From: Methanolobus sp. UBA474
Lineage (GTDB): Archaea > Halobacteriota > Methanosarcinia > Methanosarcinales > Methanosarcinaceae
Assembly (NCBI GenBank): GCA_002501695.1
Contig: DANZ01000156.1
Location: forward strand, 1-11,163
Direction: 5' to 3'
Length of the DNA stretch: 11,163 bases
Part shown: piece by piece, positions 1-5,962 of the stretch
Numbering within the stretch: position 1 is the stretch's first letter
How the letters are laid out: every line of letters starts with the position of its first letter
Program-made: the position numbers and the translations under genes
The notes under the pieces: model-generated
What the model saw: only the letters and a program-made list of their open reading frames with translations
What the model was told of the DNA's origin: nothing
The model's database searches: none

Positions 1-2082
1 ATGACACCGCTTGCCCTGAGGATAGTCGGAGGAATTCTACTTCTTGCACTGGCATTTTACCTTGCATTCTGCCTGCAGCACAGGATAATAAGGATAAAAG
101 GGGAGGACATGCAGTTCCCGGATATCAGGACCGCCCTGATGCAGGTTCTCATTTCCTCTCTTGATTCCATTTTCGCCGGAAGCGCACTATATTTCCTGCT
201 CTCCCGGTATGGAGATATCTCGTTTACGTACGTGCTTGCAATGTTCCTCATAGCGCAGATAGTCGCATACCTGAGTACAATACCAGGAGGGCTCGGGGTC
301 TTTGAGGCCATCATGATCTTTTCCCTTGCCCCATATGCAGCAACGTCTGATGTGATCGTAGCCCTTCTGATATTCAGGGGTGTGTACTACATCACGCCGC
401 TGCTCATCGGGACAGCTATCCTGTCATACAGCGAGTTCAATGCCAGGAGAAACATACTGGTAAAACTGCACAAGAAGACCCTGAAACTCTCTGCATTCAC
501 TCCCCAGGTATTCTCAGTGCTTATTTTCTTTGCAGGAATAGTTCTCCTTTTTTCAGAGGCCCTCCCGCCCCAGATAGAAGGCATGCGCATCATATCAAGG
601 ATCGTCCCCCTGCCTTTAATAGAAGGGTCAAGCCTGCTGAGCAGCATGATAGGCGTTCTGCTTCTGGTACTTGCCAACGGCCTGTGGAAGAGAGTTGACG
701 GATCCTACATTATGTCAGTCGCCATACTGCTCATGGGTAGTATCTTCTCGATCCTCAAAGGCTTCAATTATGCCGAATCCATTATCCTGCTCATTATTTT
801 TCTGCTTTTGCTGCCAAACAGGAAGCACTTCTACAGGAGATCGTCCCTTCTGGACCAGTCCTTCAGCAGAGACAATATCATTGCGATAGCTGTTGTCGTT
901 ATAAGCTTCATCTGGCTCGGGCTCTTTGCGCATGAGCACATAGAATACTCTGAAAGTCTATTGTGGCAGTTTGGCACGGACCTGCATGTGCCCAGATTCC
1001 TCAGGGCCGTTGTGGCTGCCATTTTCATCCTGTCTGTAATCGGGACGATGAAACTTCTCGGAGGCTCGAGCAGGGGCCTGGAACTCCCGGGAAAAGAAGA
1101 AATGACAAAGGCCAGAGAGATAGCTTACGCCAGTAAAGATACCAACGGTTACCTCGCACTGCTAAAAGATAAGTACCTGCTGTTCGATGAGCCAAAGGAT
1201 GCATTCCTGATGTACGGCGTCTCCGGTAACAGTTGGATCTGCATGGGTGACCCTCTTGGGAAATGCGGACATATGAAGGAACTTATATGGGATTTCCATG
1301 AGATGGCAAACCTTCACCAGGGTTGGACCGTGTTCTATGAGATCAGTGAGAAGTTCATTCCCTACTATCTGGACATCGGCCTGACGCTCATAAAGATAGG
1401 AGAGGAAGGCAAGGTCCCCCTCTCATCCTTCTCTATGGAAGGAAGCGCAGGAAAGGACTTCCGCTATTGTGTCAAGCGCATGGAGGAGAAGGAAGGATAT
1501 TATTTTCAGATAATCCAGCCGGAGGATGTAGCCGGATACGTCGCAGAGCTTAAAAGCATATCCGATGCCTGGCTGGAGACTAAGAATACCAGAGAGAAGG
1601 GCTTCTCGATGGGTTCCTTCGATATTGGATACCTTAGCAATTTCCCGCTGGCGGTGGTAAAGAAAGGGGAGGAACTGGCTGCTTTTGCCAATATATGGAT
1701 AGCTGCGGAAAAAGAGGAGCTGGCTATCGATCTCATGCGCTACGACCCTGAGATATCGAACACTACTATGGAGTACCTGTTCGTTAGACTGATGCTATGG
1801 GGCAAAGAGAATGGATACAGGTATTTCTCACTTGGTATGTCTCCTCTGTCCGGCCTGGAGAACAGGACGCTGGCACCTCTCTGGAACAAGATAGGCGCAA
1901 CTATCTTCACCCACGGTGAATACTTCTACAATTTCAAGGGCCTGCGCGCCTATAAGGAGAAGTTCAACCCCATATGGGAGCCCAGATACATTGCCCTGCC
2001 AAAAGGCTTCAAGCAGATGTTCGTGCTGAAGGATGTTGCGCTGCTTATAGCCGGAGGGACAAAGGAGATATTCTCAAAATGA
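1..2082 (+). CDS. mprF: MprF-like lipid aminoacyltransferase / flippase (probably 5'-partial)
   Basis: Seen: the N-terminal 350 residues or so are mostly hydrophobic, with about 10-11 likely membrane segments. They include the PGGLGVFE motif at residues 95-102, typical of the UPF0104/LPG-synthase flippase domain. From about residue 365 the protein is soluble and matches the DUF2156 (GNAT-like) domain of MprF, with GDPLGK near 417, DLMRYDP at 577-583 and LGMSPLSGLE at 611-620. Family knowledge: MprF transfers an amino acid, usually lysine, from aminoacyl-tRNA to phosphatidylglycerol and flips the product to the outer leaflet. In an archaeon the acceptor would be an archaetidyl lipid (inference). 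Family members are usually about 840 residues; here the flippase motif lies at residue 95 and only the last part of that domain is present. The gene therefore probably begins upstream of the window, although the first codon happens to be ATG. Amino-acid specificity cannot be read from the sequence. A 207 bp gap separates it from the next gene. Confidence 0.82.
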   Translation: MTPLALRIVGGILLLALAFYLAFCLQHRIIRIKGEDMQFPDIRTALMQVLISSLDSIFAGSALYFLLSRYGDISFTYVLAMFLIAQIVAYLSTIPGGLGVFEAIMIFSLAPYAATSDVIVALLIFRGVYYITPLLIGTAILSYSEFNARRNILVKLHKKTLKLSAFTPQVFSVLIFFAGIVLLFSEALPPQIEGMRIISRIVPLPLIEGSSLLSSMIGVLLLVLANGLWKRVDGSYIMSVAILLMGSIFSILKGFNYAESIILLIIFLLLLPNRKHFYRRSSLLDQSFSRDNIIAIAVVVISFIWLGLFAHEHIEYSESLLWQFGTDLHVPRFLRAVVAAIFILSVIGTMKLLGGSSRGLELPGKEEMTKAREIAYASKDTNGYLALLKDKYLLFDEPKDAFLMYGVSGNSWICMGDPLGKCGHMKELIWDFHEMANLHQGWTVFYEISEKFIPYYLDIGLTLIKIGEEGKVPLSSFSMEGSAGKDFRYCVKRMEEKEGYYFQIIQPEDVAGYVAELKSISDAWLETKNTREKGFSMGSFDIGYLSNFPLAVVKKGEELAAFANIWIAAEKEELAIDLMRYDPEISNTTMEYLFVRLMLWGKENGYRYFSLGMSPLSGLENRTLAPLWNKIGATIFTHGEYFYNFKGLRAYKEKFNPIWEPRYIALPKGFKQMFVLKDVALLIAGGTKEIFSK

Positions 2083-2207
2083 AGGATTCAAGCCGAGTTA
2101 AATTATAGTGTTTTCCCGATCCGGGATATAAGATACGGTTGTGGAGGGAGAGGAATATAGATGAGCATCCTGGAAACAAAGGGATATGCCTTGTACACAC
2201 ATCGGCA

Positions 2208-2217
2208 AATACTATAA
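2208..2217 (+). promoter_or_regulatory. Candidate TATA element for the DUF4332 gene
   Basis: The A/T-rich string AATACTATAA lies in the gap before the DUF4332 gene. Archaeal initiation about 25 nt downstream would place the start near 2235-2240 and leave a leader of about 50 nt. The call rests on composition and spacing only. A 7-bp inverted repeat begins immediately after it. Confidence 0.3.
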
Positions 2218-2220
2218 GTG

Positions 2221-2255
2221 CGGACATCAGTTTACATACTAATGTGCAATGTCCG
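2221..2255. repeat. Inverted repeat CGGACAT...ATGTCCG at promoter
   Basis: The perfect 7-bp arms are CGGACAT at 2221-2227 and ATGTCCG at 2249-2255. A smaller nested ACAT/ATGT pair lies at 2234-2237 and 2242-2245. The dyad covers the predicted transcription start downstream of the candidate TATA element, so it could be a repressor operator or a leader hairpin. One 7-bp repeat in a gap this size can arise by chance. Confidence 0.3.
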
Positions 2256-2289
2256 GTACCCGGCCAGTTGCTTCTATGGAAAGTAGACC

Positions 2290-2964
2290 ATGTACTCAGT
2301 AAACCTTGCAGGCATCACTGTTGAAGAGTTTGAAAAGATAATGCTTACAACACAGCTTCTGCCCTCTCAGAAGCTCATACTTGAAGGTATTTCCCATAAT
2401 ACGCGGAAACTAAAAGATAAAGGCCTGACGAACCTGCAGGAAGTGCATGATCTTCTCGGGAAAAAGCAGAACTATCCTGCAATATCGAAAGACATGGGGA
2501 TAGACGGGGATTATCTGGTGATCCTTAACCGGATGGTGAACAGCTATATTGCAAAGGTGCTGCCGCTTGGGAAACTGGGGATATTCACAAAAGAGGAGCT
2601 TGAACTGCTTGAAAAAGAGAAGATAAATAACACGAAGCAATACTATGAAGCCCTCCTGAGCACAGGGCAGAAGGAAGAGCTCTCTGCCCGGACCTGCATA
2701 TCTCTTTCCCGGATAGGATATGCCCTGCACATAACGGACCTTTTGAGAATAAATGGCGTCGGCGTAGATTATGCCAGGATCCTTTACGAGACAGGCGTAA
2801 AAGGCATCGGGGACTACAACAGGACAACTTCTGAAACGATACTCAGATCGGTGAATGAGCTGAACAGGGAGCGTGCATTCAGCAAAGCGACCCTGGGTAT
2901 ATCCGACATAGATTATTGCCGTCGCTTCTGCGAGAAACTTGACGATGAGATATCTTATCTGTGA
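2290..2964 (+). CDS. DUF4332 / helix-hairpin-helix-like protein, 224 aa
   Basis: This is a soluble, helix-rich protein with no signal peptide or membrane segment. The clearest DUF4332-type signature is LLRINGVGVDYARILYETGV at residues 151-170, followed by KGIGDY. Such GxGxxxAxxLxxxG patterns resemble helix-hairpin-helix units, which often bind nucleic acid. The pattern recurs weakly nearer the N-terminus (around GLTNLQEVHDLLG, residues 45-57, and GIFTKEELELL, 97-107), suggesting an internally repeated all-helical fold. The start is well constrained: an in-frame TAG sits at 2284-2286, so ATG 2290 is the first possible start. No strong Shine-Dalgarno sequence is visible. The function is unknown in the family. 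It has its own candidate promoter, and 250 bp separate it from the sugar operon, so a link to glycan synthesis is only positional. Confidence 0.75.
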   Translation: MYSVNLAGITVEEFEKIMLTTQLLPSQKLILEGISHNTRKLKDKGLTNLQEVHDLLGKKQNYPAISKDMGIDGDYLVILNRMVNSYIAKVLPLGKLGIFTKEELELLEKEKINNTKQYYEALLSTGQKEELSARTCISLSRIGYALHITDLLRINGVGVDYARILYETGVKGIGDYNRTTSETILRSVNELNRERAFSKATLGISDIDYCRRFCEKLDDEISYL

Positions 2965-3004
2965 CAACCAAAGACCATCCCAACCATTATTATAATAAGC
3001 CAGC

Positions 3005-3087
3005 CAAATATATCGCACATGTTCACGTTCGCTCACCGGGATCACAGCAGAGATCTTCATGCTGCCGGAAGACTTCCGATACCCGGT
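3005..3087 (+). other. Possible short structured RNA with TATA-like element
   Basis: A TATA-like string (AAATATAT) near 3006-3012 is followed about 26 nt later by ACCGGG at 3035-3040. That pairs with CCCGGT at 3082-3087, and the pairing extends past a bulge as GGGAT/ATaCCC. The enclosed segment holds CGGAAG-A-CTTCCG at 3066-3078. The TATA spacing and nested pairing could mean a small transcript starting near 3035. A chance arrangement, or 3' sequence of the DUF4332 mRNA, is equally possible. Confidence 0.15.
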
Positions 3088-3136
3088 TGAAGATGATAGT
3101 ATCCTTTAGAAGAGCACGGACAGGACATATATGTGA

Positions 3137-3150
3137 TGTTAAGTGTAACA
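3137..3150. repeat. Dyad TGTTA-AGTG-TAACA upstream of sugar-operon TATA box
   Basis: The perfect 5-bp arms TGTTA and TAACA are separated by AGTG. The dyad ends about 20 bp before the TATA element of the four-gene sugar operon. A 10-bp palindrome ACATATATGT (3125-3134) lies just before it. The position suits an activator or repressor site, but the arms are short. Confidence 0.2.
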
Positions 3151-3170
3151 ATGTACCATAACTGAAATAT

Positions 3171-3180
3171 CTTTATATGG
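3171..3180 (+). promoter_or_regulatory. TATA box of the four-gene sugar operon
   Basis: CTTTATATGG is a good archaeal TATA box. It is preceded by the purine-containing GAAATAT, which could act as a BRE. Initiation about 25 nt downstream (near 3200) would leave a leader of roughly 15 nt before ATG 3215. It is the only clear promoter seen for the genes through 7417, whose later starts are closely spaced. Confidence 0.5.
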
Positions 3181-3214
3181 TAAACGCAATATATAGCCAA
3201 GAGAGTGTGGGCAT

Positions 3215-3886
3215 ATGCACAACAATAATAAGAATTATATCCATACATCTGCAAAGATATATGGCTCCACGACCATCGGGGAAAATTGTACGGTCATGGA
3301 GAACGTGACCCTTGGGTATCCACAGCATGACATACTGCTTCAGATAACTGCACAGGGAAAGCAGATCGAGGAATTTGACTTCCCCGGCTGTGATATCGGC
3401 AACGACTCTTTTATCAGGGCCGGTACGACCATCTTCAGCAATGTGAGGACAGGGGGCAGGTTCAGGACAGGCCACAACGCCATGATACGGGAGAAGACCA
3501 CCTTTGGTGAAAATGTGCTGGTGGGAACGAACGTGATAATCGACGGTAATGTGACCATCGGAAGCAATGTGAGCATACAGGGTAATGTCTACATCCCGAC
3601 CCATGTGACCATTGAGGACAACGTGTTCATCGGACCCTGTGCCGTTCTTGCTAACGATAAGTACCCTGTGAGAGGAGAGTACCGTCCCGTAGGCCCGGTT
3701 ATCAGGAAAGGAGCTTCTATCGGAGCCAACTGTACCCTGATCCCCGGAATAGAGATAGGAGAGGGAGCCATGGTTGCTGCCGGGGCCCTTGTCACAAAGG
3801 ACGTGCCTGCATGGAAACTTGCATTGGGATGCCCTGCAAGGATAACCGACCTGCCTGAAAGACTGCAAAGCCTGAATAAGATCTAA
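3215..3886 (+). CDS. Hexapeptide-repeat N-acetyltransferase, WbpD/WlbB-like
   Basis: The 223-residue protein is built almost entirely of isoleucine-patch hexapeptide repeats (for example IGENCTVMENVTLG near 21-34 and VGTNVIIDGNVTIGSNVSI near 103-121), which form a left-handed beta-helix trimer. The TGHNAMIRE segment (85-93) and ANDKYP (146-151) match 3-amino-sugar N-acetyltransferases such as WbpD/WlbB, which acetylate the 3-amino group of UDP-2-acetamido-3-amino-glucuronate with acetyl-CoA. A C-terminal CPAR (206-209) is common in this superfamily. It is first in an operon with the aminotransferase that would make its substrate, which supports the assignment. A serine or sugar O-acetyltransferase is possible by fold alone but does not fit the neighbours. 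The ATG lies about 15 nt from the predicted transcript start and has only a weak Shine-Dalgarno sequence (GAGAGTGTGG). Confidence 0.82.
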   Translation: MHNNNKNYIHTSAKIYGSTTIGENCTVMENVTLGYPQHDILLQITAQGKQIEEFDFPGCDIGNDSFIRAGTTIFSNVRTGGRFRTGHNAMIREKTTFGENVLVGTNVIIDGNVTIGSNVSIQGNVYIPTHVTIEDNVFIGPCAVLANDKYPVRGEYRPVGPVIRKGASIGANCTLIPGIEIGEGAMVAAGALVTKDVPAWKLALGCPARITDLPERLQSLNKI

Positions 3887-3909
3887 CTTATGATAATTGC
3901 AAATATCCA

Positions 3910-3914
3910 GTGAT
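3910..3914 (+). promoter_or_regulatory. GTGAT ribosome binding site that sets the aminotransferase start
   Basis: GTGAT, three bases before ATG 3918, pairs with the AUCAC next to the CCUCC of the archaeal 16S 3' end. The same GTGAT with the same 3-nt spacing precedes the dehydrogenase at 5955-5959. This favours ATG 3918 over the in-frame TTG at 3897. Confidence 0.5.
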
Positions 3915-3917
3915 ACT

Positions 3918-5000
3918 ATGATACTTGTAGCAAAGCCGCAACTTGATGAAGCCGAGATCGAGGCCGTCAGCGATGTACTGCGCTCTGGCATGATAGCCCA
4001 GGGTCAGCGCGTTGCCGATTTCGAACAGGCCTTCGCAGAATATAACGGTGTCGAACATGCTGTTGCAGTGAACTCGGGGACTGCTGCCCTTCATGCAGCC
4101 CTGCTGGCCCACGGCATAGGAAAGGGGGATGAGGTAATAACAAGCCCCTTCAGTTTTGTAGCTACTGCAAATTCGGTCCTGTTCACCGGCGCAACGCCTG
4201 TCTTTGCAGATATCGATGCCGGGACATTCAACATCGATCCGGACCTGATGGCCGAAAAGATAAACCCCAGGACGAAGGCCATTATGCCCGTCCACCTGTA
4301 CGGTCATCCTGCCGAGATGGATGCCATTCGTGATATAGCGGAAGACCGGCATTTATTGCTCATTGAAGATGCCTGCCAGTCCCACGGGGCCACCTACGGA
4401 GGTAAGAAGGTAGGTTCTTTTGGCACGGGTGCGTTCAGTTTTTACCCGACCAAGAATATGACCACCAGCGAAGGCGGTATGCTCACGACCAACAGCAAGA
4501 ATATAGCAGAAAAGGCCCGCATGATCCGTGCCCATGGTTCCTCACAGCGCTACCTGCATGAGATGCTGGGATACAACCTGCGCATGACCGATATATGCGC
4601 GGCTATAGGCCTGGTGCAGCTGCAGAAGCTGGACAGGTATACAGCAAAGAGGCAACAGAATGCAAAGCGTCTGACGAGGGAACTGCAGGATGTACAGAAC
4701 ATTGTGTGCCCTACAGTAAAAAAAGGGTGCAGCCACGTCTTCCACCAGTACACTATACGCACCGCAAAGAGAGATGACCTTGCAGCCTACCTTAACAGCA
4801 AAGGCATAGGCACAGGCATCCATTACCCCATACCCATACACAGGCAGCCTTACTATCAGGAACTGGGCTATACGGACAGTATGCCAATATCTGAAAAGGC
4901 CAGCCGGGAAGTCCTCTCACTGCCGGTACATCCGCAGCTTACAGATGCAGATATAGAGATGATCACAGGCACGGTCAGGGAATGGAGTGGTAACAGATGA
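3918..5000 (+). CDS. DegT/DnrJ/EryC1/StrS PLP-dependent sugar aminotransferase, WbpE-like
   Basis: From ATG 3918 the protein has 360 residues and begins MILVAKPQLDEAEIEAV, a typical start for this family. An in-frame TTG at 3897 would add seven residues but has no good ribosome site. Visible family features are NSGTAALH (52-59, PLP-phosphate binding), EDACQSHGA (150-158; Asp151 expected to contact the PLP ring nitrogen) and SFYPTKNMTTSEGG (174-187) with the Schiff-base Lys179. The C-terminal half has GIHYPIPIHRQP. Family members transfer an amino group, usually from glutamate, to a keto-sugar nucleotide. Beside an acetyltransferase and a Gfo/Idh 3-dehydrogenase, the likely reaction is amination of UDP-2-acetamido-3-keto-glucuronate. 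The exact substrate is inference. Its stop overlaps the next start (ATGA), suggesting translational coupling. Confidence 0.88.
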   Translation: MILVAKPQLDEAEIEAVSDVLRSGMIAQGQRVADFEQAFAEYNGVEHAVAVNSGTAALHAALLAHGIGKGDEVITSPFSFVATANSVLFTGATPVFADIDAGTFNIDPDLMAEKINPRTKAIMPVHLYGHPAEMDAIRDIAEDRHLLLIEDACQSHGATYGGKKVGSFGTGAFSFYPTKNMTTSEGGMLTTNSKNIAEKARMIRAHGSSQRYLHEMLGYNLRMTDICAAIGLVQLQKLDRYTAKRQQNAKRLTRELQDVQNIVCPTVKKGCSHVFHQYTIRTAKRDDLAAYLNSKGIGTGIHYPIPIHRQPYYQELGYTDSMPISEKASREVLSLPVHPQLTDADIEMITGTVREWSGNR

Positions 5001-5929
5001 TAAGAGTAGGGGTCATTGGTGCAGGAGCTATGGGCAAGAACCACATACGCATCTACAGTGAGATGCCGGACGTGGAACTTGCTGGCATCTCAGACATAGA
5101 CAGGGATCTTGTAGAGGGGCTTGCAAAAGATTACGGGACCGAAGCATTCGCAGATTACAAGGAACTGCTGGGAAAGGGACTTGATGCGGTAAGCATTGTT
5201 GTGCCCACCAGGATGCACAGGCAGGTAGCTATCGATGCTATCAGGGCGGGTGCACATGTCCTTGTGGAGAAACCGATTGCCGACAGCGTCGAGAACGCAG
5301 AGGCCATTATCAGCACCGCAAAGAGCCTGAACAGGTTTGTCATGGTAGGTCACATTGAGCGCTTCAATCCGGCCGTGATCAGGCTCAAGGAGATCGTGGA
5401 TTCCGGGCTGCTGGGGAAGATAGTATCCATCTCCACAACCCGGGTAGGACCCTACAACCCCAGGATAAGGGACGTGGGCGTCATTCTTGATATAGGGGTA
5501 CATGACATCGATGTGATATCCTATCTTTACAACAGGCACGCAAACCAGGTATATACAGTTGCAGGAGCCGACATTCACTCGCAGGAAGATCATGCCACGA
5601 TACATATGCGCTTTGACGAAGAGTTCTCGGGACTTGTAGAGGTCAACTGGCTCACCCCGCACAAAGTAAGGAAACTCACGGCAGTGGGAGTCAAGGGTGT
5701 TGCCTACCTGGACTATGTTGACCAGACTGTGGAACTCCATGACAGCGGCTGGGTAAGAAAGGCCAAGATCGAGCAAAGAGAGCCGCTCAGGAACGAACTT
5801 GAGCATTTCATCAATTGTATAAAGAGCCAGAAGCAGCCCTATCCTGCAGGCGAGGACGGCATGCACGCCCTCAATGTGGGACTGGCCGCTATCAGGTCAT
5901 ATAAGGATAAACAACTCATACAGATTTAG
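4997..5929 (+). CDS. Gfo/Idh/MocA oxidoreductase, WbpB/WlbA-like UDP-sugar 3-dehydrogenase
   Basis: This is a 310-residue cytosolic dehydrogenase. The N-terminal Rossmann motif is GVIGAGAMGKNH (5-16) with GxGxxG at 8-13. EKPI (91-94) contains the conserved Lys92. VGHIERFNP (117-125) follows, then the LDIGVHDID stretch (164-172) with Asp165 and His169 as probable catalytic or substrate residues. The acidic SDID (32-35) after the second strand suggests NAD(H). WbpB/WlbA enzymes oxidise C3 of UDP-GlcNAc-uronate and prepare it for transamination. That role fits the upstream aminotransferase (4-nt overlap) and the downstream 6-dehydrogenase (33-nt gap). GGAG at 4984-4987, inside the previous gene, is a suitable ribosome site nine bases before ATG. 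Gfo/Idh proteins have many substrates, so the family is certain and the substrate is inferred from context. Confidence 0.87.
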   Translation: MIRVGVIGAGAMGKNHIRIYSEMPDVELAGISDIDRDLVEGLAKDYGTEAFADYKELLGKGLDAVSIVVPTRMHRQVAIDAIRAGAHVLVEKPIADSVENAEAIISTAKSLNRFVMVGHIERFNPAVIRLKEIVDSGLLGKIVSISTTRVGPYNPRIRDVGVILDIGVHDIDVISYLYNRHANQVYTVAGADIHSQEDHATIHMRFDEEFSGLVEVNWLTPHKVRKLTAVGVKGVAYLDYVDQTVELHDSGWVRKAKIEQREPLRNELEHFINCIKSQKQPYPAGEDGMHALNVGLAAIRSYKDKQLIQI

Positions 5930-5954
5930 TTTTAAGATCAAATGTAATTCCAGA

Positions 5955-5959
5955 GTGAT
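5955..5959 (+). promoter_or_regulatory. GTGAT ribosome binding site of the nucleotide-sugar dehydrogenase
   Basis: GTGAT stands three bases before ATG 5963, as it does before the aminotransferase. It fits pairing with AUCAC at the 16S 3' end and supports this start. Confidence 0.45.
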
Positions 5960-5962
5960 ATT

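Noticed and set aside
2114..2126. TCCCG-ATC-CGGGA hairpin after the MprF-like gene as a terminator
   Set aside because: The stem has only 5 bp with a 3-nt loop, and the T run precedes rather than follows it on the plus strand.
2161..2217. 18-codon mini-frame preceded by purine-rich GGAGGGAGAGGAA
   Set aside because: The possible ribosome site is attractive, but the peptide is tiny, its end coincides with the TATA-like element, and conservation cannot be tested here.
2139..2324. 61-residue plus-strand frame in the gap before the DUF4332 gene
   Set aside because: It overlaps the start of the DUF4332 gene, runs through its candidate promoter and has no recognisable pattern.
2410..3060. 216-residue open frame on the minus strand opposite the DUF4332 gene
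   Set aside because: It lies almost wholly antisense to a better supported gene and shows no recognisable domain; its composition looks like a mirror of coding sequence.
2961..3161. 66-residue plus-strand frame overlapping the DUF4332 stop
   Set aside because: It has no motif and a biased, low-complexity composition, and it crosses several inverted repeats.
3173..3991. 272-residue minus-strand open frame opposite the acetyltransferase
   Set aside because: It is antisense to a clear hexapeptide-repeat gene. Its regular His/Gly/Asp pattern is the mirror of those repeats.
5090..5866. 258-residue minus-strand open frame opposite the Gfo/Idh gene
   Set aside because: No family motif is present, and the plus-strand gene has all its catalytic motifs. 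It is a by-product of codon bias.
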